Assembly (NCBI GenBank): GCA_946811695.1 | Contig: OX328124.1 | Location: forward strand, 84,987,293 to 85,051,292 | Direction: 5' to 3' | DNA: 64,000 nt | Origin: Gonocerus acuteangulatus | Lineage: Eukaryota > Arthropoda > Insecta > Hemiptera > Coreidae | Shown: piece after piece, positions 44,716 to 54,959 of the stretch | Numbering within the stretch: the stretch's first letter is position 1 | Layout: every line of letters begins with the position of its first letter | The notes under the pieces: model-generated | Databases searched by the model: none | Told to the model about the DNA's origin: nothing | Seen by the model: the letters and a program-made list of their open reading frames with translations, nothing else | Translations under genes and position numbers: made by a program

Positions 44716-46609
44716 GTCCGACTCGCAGGAACTGCGTCATCTTAGCGCGGTTCAGTTTTTATCCCTAGTGTCATTTGGGAAGATTGAAATAGAAACCGTT
44801 TTTATTTTGGTTCAACCTTTCCCCCGAAAACAAAGGGCCCGTTATCAAGGGGCAGCGTACCCTTATACCTGGAATGACACCCACCACAGGTTGGGCAGCC
44901 CAACTGCTACTAATAGTTATTTCAAATAACAAAACAAATATCAAAATATTTCTATATTTCTTGATTTCTTCTACAGTAATACTAATTCTATAAATCAATG
45001 CAATTAAAAAAAACAACAACCCATTAAAATGTGAGCTAAACAGCTACGAAAAGGGCATGCAGGGTTTGGTTCCAGGTAAAGTCATATACTTTTACTGCCC
45101 TTTACCGTTACTCAGAAAGCTCTTTGTGTTTACAAACAAAGGACTCGGTATAGACCACCCGTAGTAACCCAAAAGTGATTATATCAAGTTTGATAAACTT
45201 CCGCAATTAAATTAAGGAATTTATGAGTGCTTAAAATAGGTTCTTGATCTAGTCAAAAAATTCAAGGAGAATTAGATCATGAATAGAAAATCTCGGCCAA
45301 ACAGAAGGAAAATAACAATAACAAGGATCGTCAAACTTCGTTTTCAAAGATTGTTAGTTGTAACACAAAAACGGTCACTCATGATTCTAATAAATTAACT
45401 GTGAAGGGTGATTACACAAATATTCCTGTTGAGGCTTTAAAGCTTCAATTTAAAAAACATATTAACCGGCATGAATTATAGATAGGCCTAAAAACATAAA
45501 ATCATTGAAAAAAGGATTTCTTATTATTGCATCAAACAAAAACGATATAGAGGTTTTATCAGTAGAGTTTTCAAATATATGCAAAGACCTGTTGATCAAA
45601 AAAATTAAAATAAAAAATAGAGTTCTCTGTAAAAAGGTTTAATGAGTTCTATTAAATACATATTTTCCAATTTAGTTATAATTTTAACTATTGGAATTAT
45701 TATCCAAAGATTCCTATAATTACTCAACAATAGATTCTAATTTGAAGCACAGCTATTTTCGATATCTACCTTTTCTAAAACGTGAAATCATTTATTAGGC
45801 ACTTCGGATTACGTCATTGGGTCGACGTCAGAAGCGTGTTTCCCATCTGTGGAATGAAGCAGGAAACGAGTTAGCAAACAGCAACCAATTAAAATGTGAG
45901 GTAAATAGAGGAAAAACGCAGTTTTTGGTGGTAGAAAATCTTACAAGGCATTTCGCTCAGAAATCTCCAAAATATTGTTACTAATTTTACGTATCCTGTT
46001 TTATAGCCAAATAGAATTATATTCTATAACCAATAAGAAAAAACTACTAGCAATAAAAAAAAAACTATGGGCAACAGATGAAAATAGGGAATATTTCTCA
46101 GGGAAAATAGGGAAGAACAATTCTCAAGAACGACATCAACACCAATACTGTAATCTAGATATTCATACGGCATCTTCGAATTCTAACAAACAAAATATTC
46201 CTTCTAATTATACGTATCCTGTTTACTGACAAATACTTTTGACTCCTATAAATAAGTACAAAAATAACGAGCAGTGAAAAAAAAAACTGCGGGAAACACA
46301 CAAATAGATCCGTTTTAATAAACGAAACTAACGAAGTTTTAAGCACTTATTTCTCTTAATGTGACGACCCCATCAAACATTTCTTCAAAACATTTTTTGT
46401 AGAGAATTTAGTAAGCTTTCGAACTGTTACATTTAACTTGCCACGATTTCCTAACCCTTTTTGAGATATTAAGGAAAATATACGAATGGGGCCTAATAGA
46501 TATTCATACGGCATCTGAGAATCCCAAGATTCCGCAAAAATAAAATATTGTTTCTAATTACACTTATCCTGTTTTATTGGCAAATACATTTGACTTCTAT
46601 AAGCAATTG

Positions 46610-46660
46610 CAAACACTAGGGAATATGCCAAAGAACTCGGAGTAGGAGCCTCGACAGTTT
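46610..46660 (+). pseudogene. Mariner-type HTH fragment, deleted version
   Basis: It reads TREYAKELGVGASTVS and then breaks. The intact counterpart at 61400 continues RHLKEIDKSKT. The missing 42 bases lie between two TTTCA copies, as expected of a deletion between short direct repeats. Confidence 0.55.
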
Positions 46661-47799
46661 CATACGGTTCAGCCTGATATATTTCTAACAATGAATTGTT
46701 TTTCTTATTTTAATTAATGTGTTTTATTGTCAAATACATTATCCAACTTTAAGCAATTAAAAAATAACAAGGAATAAAAACAGGCAAAAAGAACCGTTCG
46801 AATAAACGGAATCAATTACTTCAAAATGTAAGCACTTATTTCTCCGATTGACATCGCTTATTCAAAACTTTGTTTGGAAACTTTTTTGTAGACTATTTAG
46901 TAAGCTTTCGAATGGTAACCTTTCGCTTCCAAAGATTTTCAACCGTTTTCGAGATATTAATGAAAATATATGAAGTTACCAAAACTTTTCATTATTTCTA
47001 GCAACACCAACATATTTCTAGAAAATTGGTCTCATTTTACCTATACTGTTTTACACACAAATACATTTTCCTTACAAATACAACATAATAAATTACAAAA
47101 ATAAAAAGTAATAAAAAACTAAGGAAAAGAGACAAAAATTACCAAAAGAAAGACAAAAACCCGTTCATATGAACTAAACACACGTATTTGAAGTTTTTAG
47201 CACTTATTTCTTCGATTGACATCACCTAATCAAAAATTGCTTCAGAATCTTTTTTTGTAGAGAATTTAGAAAGCTTTCAAATAGTTTTCATACACTTATC
47301 AAAATTTCCCAACCGTGTTTGAGATATTAATGAAAGTATGCGAAGTTCCCAAAACTTTTCATGTCTGTTCATAAAATATTTTATTCTAACCCTTCCTTAA
47401 CTCCAAACGTAACCAAAAGATTAACAGGTTAGTTTTGATGAAATTCAAACATGCAAAAAATGTTTCAACTGAATCCCATGATTGTAAATACCCAAACCAA
47501 AAACGTTATTCAGCAACTATTTTTCCAATTTTTTTTTTAAAACGGTTAAAGCTGTCGCCTTAAAAATGGTGTCATTCGGTTTCCTAGGCCAAGAAGCTTG
47601 TAAAACAAGTACTTACAAGCATATTAACTCAAAAACGTAAGCGTTACGATTTTTTTTGCGCGAATTTTGCCCCAAACGCCATCTTCCAGTGGGCGGATTT
47701 TGCTGGTTAATGAACTTGACCTTTCAAATTGGACGACGGATTTTTGTACCAAATTTCATCAAAATCGGACCATCACGGAAGCCAGAAATTCGCAAACAG

Positions 47800-47864
<65 letters not shown>
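47800..47864. repeat. (TA)n microsatellite (left half) in copy A5
   Basis: The TA tract is interrupted at 47865 by a retroelement tail and resumes at 48095-48152. Confidence 0.95.
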
Positions 47865-47868
<4 letters not shown>

Positions 47869-48090
47869 AGAATAGAATAATATTTATTGGCTTATAACAT
47901 CATATAGCCAAGGAATCTGGCCCATTTGGTGTTAGTAGATGTTAATGGACGCGACATATATGACTAATAATAATACTCTACATAATAAAATAACAGACAT
48001 ATACATATACATATAAACTACTTAAAAATACACAATATTAAAATATGAATATATACTGTTTATGCATATAAAAAGTCAAGTTGATGATTC

Positions 48091-48094
<4 letters not shown>
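47865..48094 (-). mobile_element. LINE 3'-end insertion inside the (TA)n tract of copy A5
   Basis: On the minus strand it reads CATTTGGGCC-like text reversed into GGCCAGATTCCTTGGCTATA, TGATGTTATAAGCCAATAAA, TATTATTCTATTCTATTCTA. AATAAA followed by a short (TTCTA)n tail is a common 3' end of R1/Jockey-type LINEs. It splits the TA tract, so the TSD would be hidden in TA repeats. Only about 230 bp survived 5' truncation. Confidence 0.6.

Positions 48095-48152
<58 letters not shown>
48095..48152. repeat. (TA)n microsatellite (right half) in copy A5
   Basis: Continuation of the 47800 tract. Confidence 0.95.
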
Positions 48153-48157
<5 letters not shown>

Positions 48158-48309
48158 GTAAATTTGAACCACCGTTATTTTCGGTCTCTAGGGGTTCTGA
48201 AACGCGAAAGTTTCTAGCCGGCACTTCCGGATTGTTTCATGAGATTAGCCTTATAAGCGGGGTTCCTCCCTATGAAGGGAGGGAGGAACCGCGCTAAAAC
48301 TGTCCCGAT

Positions 48310-48705
48310 GATCGTTGCTCTCACTCACTCTTACAAGCAGCGTATTGCAGTCTATAATGGGCATCATTTTCATGTTTCCTAATAATTAAACCCCAGAAAA
48401 ACTTTAATGTATTGTAATTATTTTCAATTGTGTTAATTAAAGAGGGCGTTTACCCCCTTAAAAGTGTCTGCCTTATGTATTATACATTGAAAAATTGCCG
48501 TAATTTTACAATGAAGATGGTTGGCTTCTGAATAAACAACTTTTTTCGGGCCATATTTATTTACACCTTTCCCCTATGGTGGCCCAAGGTAAGTCTAGCC
48601 AACACATACTTGCCATCTTATCTCCCCCAAGAGATGCATTATAGCAACATTTCAAGGCGCATAAAACACTTCATGAAACGTGCGTTACCAGTTCTTGGAC
48701 TAGAA
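48310..48705. mobile_element. Half copy of the 17026-17909 MITE
   Basis: CCCCCTTAAAAGTGTCTGCC, GTAATTTTACAATGAAGATG, GGCTTCTGAATAAA, TTTACACCTTTCCCCTATG, CGCATAAAACACTTCATGAA and CGTGCGTTACCAGTTCTTGG match the right arm and part of the centre. The outer end CTAG at 48702 corresponds to the TAGTC tip. It begins just 15 bp after the end of copy A5. Confidence 0.7.
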
Positions 48706-49849
48706 TAAATGACTGAATTTAAGGTGGTAAGGCCGTTTTATCATCATCATAATCCAGCTATAATTGATGTCTTTGTAGATTTGTTTCTATTATTTTTGTC
48801 TTCCTAAAATATTGTACTTAATGCTGCTGACATGGTATAATTTCCTTTTTAATTTCAAGTATCTGCTTTGAGTAATCCCCTGCATACAAAAAAATCCTTA
48901 GTAATATTCATTGTTTTGACTCACTGATTTATAGATAAGGATAAACTTCAATGGTTTCTGTAGTAGGCGCTAAAGACATAATTTTTAAAGGCGAATGAGT
49001 TATAACAGTATTTGATGGTTTTTGCAATCCCCCGGAAAGCAGTGGGAAGACATATATGGGAAGACAAATCTTGCGGTTCTATTCAGTATGGTACAAAAGG
49101 ATTAGCTCTGACTAATTTTGACGAAGTATGATACTAACTGGTAATTGGTGTTTTAAGGTGGAACGACCTACATGTAGGTGAAACTCAGAGACAGCACATT
49201 TGTCCTTCGGATTATGCGACGCTTTGTTAGGCTGTGCTACTGCCAAGTATGAGCAAACAACCTTTATACTGTTTTCCATCTTTAGCCCCCCAGACACTCT
49301 CTCTTCCCCTTATCCCTTTTTCTTCTCACCCCTTGCCTGCCTGTATCTTCAGCGCACTTGGTGCAATGCCTATCTGTCACCTGACAAGGTAACAAGGTGT
49401 TCAGATTAAACTCTACTGCTATCTGATAGAAACACCCTTCAACTTTCCGAACTTCAGTGCTTAGCACTGCAGAGCAATCAAAGTGCAAAGTTTATTTCAA
49501 GTCTTCTTCTCAAGCCCAACATTAAAGAGCCTCCTGCAGTCTAGGAGTTGTTGTTTTGTCCTTCAATGCCACTTACACTGTACCAATACAAAAATTTGAC
49601 CTGAATGAATATTGTTAAAAATAACTTAAATTTGTAAAACTCACTTACCGACACCTGGGGTGGTACAATTTATCCGGATAGCCAGGTTCAATGAGGTATG
49701 AAACCAAATAAAAAATGAGGTGATCCAAATAAAAAAAGAACACAATAAGATTACTCAGAGCTGGTAACTATATTGAGATAAGTACATTCAGTTCAGACAT
49801 AATTAATATTATTCAAATATTGAATAATATAGTAGCACAAATCGCTTCT
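48706..49849. other. Unassigned sequence
   Basis: No supported gene. A pyrimidine-rich part at 49290-49350 gives the ORFs seen on both strands. Confidence 0.4.
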
Positions 49850-50310
49850 TGGGAAAGGTATAAATATAAATTACATATAATTAACATTTAGAAATATCAC
49901 AAATATATTCCCAATAAAAGAATAAATACATATATACCTTAAATATAATAAATATCTTGAAATACCACCAATAGTTCCCAATAAAAATGTAAACACACAT
50001 ATACCCAAACACAATCAATATCTAGAAATACCAAAAATAAATTCCCAATAAAAGAGTAAGCATGTATATATATATATTTTAAATATCATTAATATATAGA
50101 AATATCACAAGAAGGATAAATATTATTCAAATATTGAATAATATAGTAAAAGGTATCGATAGATATACATATATGTATATACACCAGATACTATCATTAA
50201 TCTGGGAAGAAGCAAAAATATAGACTTTCAATAAAAGCATGAACGTATAACATACACCAGATACAATCAGTAATCTGGGAAGAAGCCAAAAATAGACTCT
50301 CGATAAAAGC

Positions 50311-50367
<57 letters not shown>

Positions 50368-50525
50368 CAACAGGTATAATTATTAATCTGAGAAGAAGCA
50401 AAAATATAGACTTTCAATAAAAGCATGAACATATAACATACACCAGATACAATCAGTAATCTGGAAAGAAGCCAAAAATAGACTCTCGATAAAAGCATAT
50501 ATATGTATATATATATATATCAAAT
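49850..50525. repeat. AT-rich tandem repeats, units of about 72-75 bp
   Basis: A first block (about 49880-50110) repeats 'AGAAATAYCACAAATA..TTCCCAATAAAAGARTAA..' three or four times. A second block repeats CACCAGATACAATCAGTAAT + CTGGGAAGAAG..AAAAATAGACT + CTCGATAAAAGCAT. The copies start near 50182, 50254, 50371 and 50443 and alternate between two subtypes (ATATAGACTTTCAATAAAAG and ATAGACTCTCGATAAAAGC). A (TA)n tract (50317-50361) separates two dimers. Minus-strand ORFs across it simply follow the repeat. Confidence 0.8.
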
Positions 50526-51329
50526 ATAATATTTAATTTGGAAAAGACACTATTCTCAAAACTCATAAAATTCAATAGTCTGGCCTGGCCAATATCTACT
50601 TGTAAATAATACATGACGATAAAACTGAAGTCCATAACTATCCAATAAATTGGCATAGAAAACACATGGTGAAGAATTATTGAATTGCAACTACATATAC
50701 AATTCCAAAACCTGGCATAGCCACCAATATCAAATTACAACAACACAGAATTTTGATAATTTGGCATTGCCAATAACTTATTTAGCCATAGTAAACTTAA
50801 TCTTTTTCCAATATTTTATGCTATACACAATATAGTTACTTGCGCTCATGGCAGTAATCGAACGACAAAAATTTAAATGAGGCCTGGAGATAAATAAAAC
50901 GTGGAGCCTAGTGTCCAGCAGAAGATAAAAATGTATGGGTTACTCACTCATTTGTCCCACAATATGCTCTAAAAGCCTACCACATGGAGTTCCAATCACA
51001 TGTTCGGCCAAAACGATAAAACGGAGAAAACAACCGCCGCCTCCTCGTGCTACTGGAACTTCCTTTTAATTATTAACACGTGCTTCTACGCCATTATATC
51101 TCAGACTCCCCAGAACCGAAGCCTCACCTCACCAAGGCCTGCCGACCACGGGGAAAAAAAAAACAAAAGAATAAACATCTTAAATTGTATACGAAACTGT
51201 TACATCCATTAGTGCGAATTCTGAATAAAATATAAAACATAAAAATGTACTTCAGTCCAAAGAGGTAGAGAAAGTAGGTTCTCACTCCCCGCAGGGCGCC
51301 ACGTCACAACACTTATCTACAGAAGAGTC
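50526..51329. other. Unassigned sequence beside the LINE
   Basis: The phrases 'TGGCATAGCCA/TTGGCATTGCCA' recur near 50581, 50651, 50713 and 50764, suggesting further diverged tandem units. No gene was recognised. 51100-51170 is GC-richer. Confidence 0.4.
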
Positions 51330-51342
51330 TAAGATCTGTCAG

Positions 51343-52660
51343 TCCTAGGTCTAGACTAAATGCAAAAAAACCGACCCGACATCTACACGTTCATACAAAC
51401 ACATATTCAAGTCATATCTTGACAAAAATAAAGACAGAATGTTTATTTACACGGACGGATCCAAGACAGCTGAAGGCACAGGCGCAGCAGCTGTAATGGA
51501 TATAAATACCTTACAGCTTAAACTGTCAAAAAGTACAAGTATTTATTCTGCTGAGCTGCACGCCATTCATCTTGCTCTGGGAAATGCACACGACATACAA
51601 CAACAAAAGATAACACTATTTACGGACTCACTTAGCTCAATACATGGACTACAAAACATGTACAACGACAATCCCATCATTATGAACATACTAGAACAGA
51701 TACACCGGACGAATAAAGAAATCACAATATATTGGCTCCCAGGACATGAGGACATAGGAAAAAGCACTCAAGCTGACGTACTGGCTCGGACGGCTACAAG
51801 ACAAAACCGACAGGACATAGACAAAGTTACATTACAAGATCTGCAAATCGAAGTAAGAAGGTTTACTACAGAAAAGTGGCAGAAATCTTGGCACATGACG
51901 ACAGAAAACAAACTTCGAGAAATAAAACAGACGGTAGGTGAATGGCCCTCAAGCAAAAGGGATAATAGAAGAGACGAAGTGATATTATGCCGCTTAAGAA
52001 TTGGCCATTCCCGACTGACACACTCTTATCTCATGACAAGACAGGACAGACCGACATGTACACAGTGTAACACACCGCTGACTATAAAGCACATACTTAC
52101 TGAATGTTTACAGCGACAAAACTATGACTTACCTTACAATATGACTGAATTACTCCGCGATGGAAGCAAATATGTAGATAACATACTGAACTACCTCAAC
52201 AAGACCAATCTCCTAAACAAATTACAATTATAATTAAACATGAAAAAATTATAAGGAACAAATTATAACAGGATAAACACACATATATGTGTATGTATTT
52301 TATTTGTCTTAAAATGTTAAAACTATACAGGCGTACTGTACTAAAATCTTACATTTCTAAAACTTAAAGGAGTGTGAAACCTCCTTTAACCAACTTAATT
52401 GATTTTTTGTAGAAACTTTATGCATTATTATAATATTGATTTTTCATATATTCAAGTATATTGTAATATTGTACTCTCTTATAAATACATGTATAATGAA
52501 TTGCTAACCAATGTGTAAATAAATTTCCATTTGTATATTTGGGCAAAAATGTGTAAAATGAGATTGAATTTAATTAGATGTAATTTTTGTATGTATAATA
52601 TATATGTAATTTTTGTTCTGAGCGAGTCGCCTTAGTTAAGGTCGCTCATAAATAAATAAA
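51343..52660 (+). mobile_element. 5'-truncated I/Nimb-like LINE with 13-bp TSD
   Basis: TAAGATCTGTCAG at 51330-51342 is repeated at 52661-52673. The insert carries the C-terminal coding region (51439-52233), an approximately 400-bp 3' UTR and a (TAAA)n tail (52648-52660). 5' truncation, TSD and simple-repeat tail are the signature of target-primed reverse transcription. The near-perfect TSD indicates a fairly recent insertion. Confidence 0.9.
51439..52233 (+). CDS. LINE ORF2 C-terminus: RNase H domain and CCHC-like end (partial)
   Basis: This is a 264-residue open frame; the same frame is open back to 51355, where TAG codons appear, so the true protein start is lost. RNase H motifs are in order: YTDGSK (D1), SAELHAIHLAL (E), LFTDSLSSI (D2), WLPGHEDIG..ADVLAR (H and D3). 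All four acidic catalytic positions are present. The C-terminus has CRLRIGHSRLTHSYLM and PTCTQCNTPLTIKHILTEC (CxxC..H..C), typical of I/Nimb/Ingi-type LINEs. RNase H would remove RNA from the cDNA hybrid. The endonuclease and RT are absent, so the copy cannot move by itself. The first ATG at 51439 is only the first methionine of the fragment. Confidence 0.85.
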   Translation: MFIYTDGSKTAEGTGAAAVMDINTLQLKLSKSTSIYSAELHAIHLALGNAHDIQQQKITLFTDSLSSIHGLQNMYNDNPIIMNILEQIHRTNKEITIYWLPGHEDIGKSTQADVLARTATRQNRQDIDKVTLQDLQIEVRRFTTEKWQKSWHMTTENKLREIKQTVGEWPSSKRDNRRDEVILCRLRIGHSRLTHSYLMTRQDRPTCTQCNTPLTIKHILTECLQRQNYDLPYNMTELLRDGSKYVDNILNYLNKTNLLNKLQL

Positions 52661-52673
52661 TAAGATCTGTCAG

Positions 52674-52906
52674 GCTAACAAATGAAAGTAGCGTAACAAA
52701 TACCTCCTCCATTCAGCTCAGAGTATGTCCCCCAAAACGAAATTGTTACTTAATTCTTAGTTGTCGTTGTATTTGTATCAAGAATAAATCTATTTTTATC
52801 ATTCTTCACACTCAAATTATGAATGTAAAGGACTCCAGTTTTGCTGTACTATCAATTAATAAATAATTAATGTTCGCCTGCTTCGCAAATTAAAAAAAAA
52901 GGGGAA
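52674..52906. other. Unassigned AT-rich sequence
   Basis: Nothing was recognised between the LINE TSD and the palindrome. Confidence 0.5.
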
Positions 52907-53054
52907 CAAGTTACATATATAAAACTTACAGCCTCAATCTGAGGAGGATAACCGGCCACGTCTAGAATGATAGAGTGATCATTCTAGACGTGGCCGCACT
53001 GGTGGAAGGTTGTCCTCCTCAGATTGAGGCTGTAAGTTTTATATATGTAACTTG
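52907..53054. repeat. Nested palindrome, 42-bp perfect outer arms
   Basis: 52907-52948 (CAAGTTACATATATAAAACT..) is the exact inverse of 53013-53054. Inside, GGCCACGTCTAGAATGA (52954-52970) is inverted at 52979-52995. The two stems are separated by 5 bases on the left and 17 on the right. It has no coding content and no other copy in the window. Confidence 0.95.
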
Positions 53055-53529
53055 TGGTGAAGTTTTTATTGTTTGACCTTCCGCCTACCACGAAAATAAG
53101 AAGATTAAGAATAAGGTCAGTTGAAGAATAATCATTTCAAAAGTCTTTCATTAGCTATTGCAGAGCCTATTGTAGAGCAGACACTATTTCGTTGGATATG
53201 CAGCTCGTTAGACAGCATTTTTTATTGATGGACTAGTTACCGTATATAACTATCATGAATCGGGTAGATTTTATTCATTGTAAAGACAAAATTATAGTTG
53301 TTTATTGATAAATAGAAAAAAAAATAAATAAATAAGGGAACTCTTTTTATAACTGGTGTCAACTTCCGTCAGAGGCTGAAGAAGTCAAGGGTTCGTGGTC
53401 GACGAAAATAGGATTGTCTTGGGGCACGGCCATCAAGCTGAACTGCAACTTCATTCCAGTTCGAACGAATCCTGGTAGGAGCTCAGGATTCCGCTGCAGA
53501 GCATGCAACGAGCCCGAAACTTGCTTCTG

Positions 53530-53873
53530 AAAGGTATCAGAACATTCAAGAATTAATCGCCATAAGCGAACCTATGTTGCAGTTTTATTCGGGAAGAAAA
53601 CTGGAATTGAAATATTTTTGGAGGTAAGCTGTTTAGCTGAAGATGGATCCACAAGAAAGGCAGACATTGTGGTTATAGATCGGCAGGCATCCACCGAAAA
53701 TATTTTGAACCCGACTTAATGGTTCGAGATTGGCAACAATTAACCCAAAGACAAAGAAACAAATCCAATTATTAAAAGTTTATTCCTTATTTCACTAGAA
53801 GTGTTATCTTTGGTGCAAGAGGTTCCATGCCTTCATTTACCCAAAATGTTTCCACAAGATGTAATATAAAATA
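53530..53873 (+). pseudogene. R2/R4-like LINE relic: C-terminal endonuclease region
   Basis: Decayed frames read INRHKRTYVAVLFGKKTGIE, IFLEVSCLAEDGSTRKADIV, VIDRQASTENILNPT, and after frame breaks ISLEVLSLV with, in another frame, VIFGARGSMPSFTQNVSTR. 'E..C.AEDGSTR.ADI..IDRQ' carries the D..D core of the PD-(D/E)XK-like (REL) endonuclease at the C-terminus of R2/R4/Dong-type LINEs. 'V.FGARG..P.FT' follows it in those proteins. Stops at 53716, 53737 and elsewhere show it is dead. The RT part was not found upstream. Confidence 0.6.
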
Positions 53874-54283
53874 GGACTTCAAATGACATTCCATTGTAAA
53901 GGAGTCAACAAGAATTATGAATCGCCATATATTCGGCCAAAAAAAAAAAAAAAAATGTGGAAGGATATGAATACTAGAAAAACAAAAAGAAGAAATTTTA
54001 TTGAGAAAAAATGTATAAAATAAAATAAATCACTAAACCTACTGATAGCTTATACATAATCCAGAAGGTTATTATCATTACTTGAATTAATTGTGGACGG
54101 AAAAAAGGAAAGATTTTCCTTGGAAAAATAAGAAAGCTGTCGCCGATTATGGTCATCCATAAGTTGGACACGACTGTTCTTCATATCATTTAATGTTTAA
54201 AATTAGTCCATTTTTAAAACCTTATCGAGTTGCTGAACACATTAAGAAAAGTGAAGATGGAGAATGTTAGCCGTTGCAGTGAT
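53874..54283. other. Unassigned AT-rich sequence
   Basis: No supported feature apart from an A-run at 53940-53956. Confidence 0.4.
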
Positions 54284-54478
54284 ACGAAGACAAGTTATGG
54301 TTGGGATTTGGCTAGGAGAAAAAAACGTCAGACCTTATGGAAGAAATCTGTTTTGGACGTTTCTCTAGTGCTGAAGAAGGCTGCCAAAGTGCAGCCGAAA
54401 CGTCAAATACAGATTTCTTCCTGAAGGTATGACGTTTTTTGTTTCTCCTAGCCGAATCCCAACCATACCTTGTCTTCG
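54284..54478. mobile_element. Fold-back element with about 80-bp imperfect arms
   Basis: CGAAGACAAGTTATGGTTGG, GATTTGGCTAGGAGAAA, AACGTC and GGAAGAAATCTGTTTTGGACG on the left are inverted on the right (CGTCAAATACAGATTTCTTC, GACGTTTTTTGTTTCTCCTA, GCCGAATCCCAACC, CCTTGTCTTCG). The centre contains GCTGAAGAAGGCTGCCAAAG TGCAGCCGAAACG, a motif often seen near ends of unclassified repeats. The ORF at 54230-54424 is the left arm and not a gene. Confidence 0.75.
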
Positions 54479-54659
54479 TTTCACATTAAGAGAAGACAAA
54501 ATGTTGGTTGGATAAAGGTATCTAAACGACTAACCGACAATTTAAAAAGAAAAGAAAAGCCTGATCACATTGATTTCATCCTTCTAAAGGCCTGATACTA
54601 TAGGAGCAATTTATGTAAAATTAAATAAAATCGTTTAACTTCTGATAAAAAGGAGAGCA

Positions 54660-54955
54660 GAGAAGATTAACCTTTGGTCGGCGATGGAATCAAAGGAGGG
54701 TCTCCTTTGGGCTGTGACTGCTGTCTTTGAGGGCCAGCTCGGTGGAAAGCCAATAAACGCGGGGGTTGGAACAGTGTTCGGCTAAGATCGGCTCTATTCG
54801 GCTTCCATCGGGGGGCTGGGAGCAACAGTTACTCGCCAGACGCCGCACTGCTACGTCGACACCTACCTGCTTACAGACTCACCGCTTCCTCGCACAACGC
54901 GAACAAATCAGATTTTTCTTCGCTCTTCTCTCTACTCCAATTACCATTTAGGTCA
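54660..54955. other. GC-richer island, possible exon, promoter or LTR piece
   Basis: It contains GGCGATGGAATCAAAGG, CTGTCTTTGAGGGCCAGCTC, GCCAATAAACGCGGGGGTTG (with an AATAAA), CGCCGCACTGCTACGTCGAC and a donor-like TTTAG|GTCAGT at 54948-54957. Composition is sharply different from the AT-rich flanks (about 80% AT after 54960). No protein family was recognised. Confidence 0.3.
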
Positions 54956-54959
54956 GTCA

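Larger units (their letters stand above)
44716..48295 (+). mobile_element. Family A element, long composite copy A5
   Basis: The 5' end is GTCCGACTCGCAGGAACTGC..CATCTTAGCGCGGTT, nearly identical to 19531 and 59738. The 3' hairpin and GCGCT end at 48295. An internal, decayed 3' end lies near 45795-45880 (GGCACTTCGGATTACG, GAAGCGTGTTTCCC). From 45892 to about 46660 it shares a module with 61021-61440 (TTTTACGTATCCTGTTTTAT, ATTCATACGGCATCTTCGAA, AACACTAGGGAATATGCC). Repeated body segments (TTTCTCCGATTGACATC.., AGTAAGCTTTCGAATGG) occur at about 46340, 46830 and 47200. So it looks like partial tandem body copies. No intact ORF is present. Confidence 0.65.
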
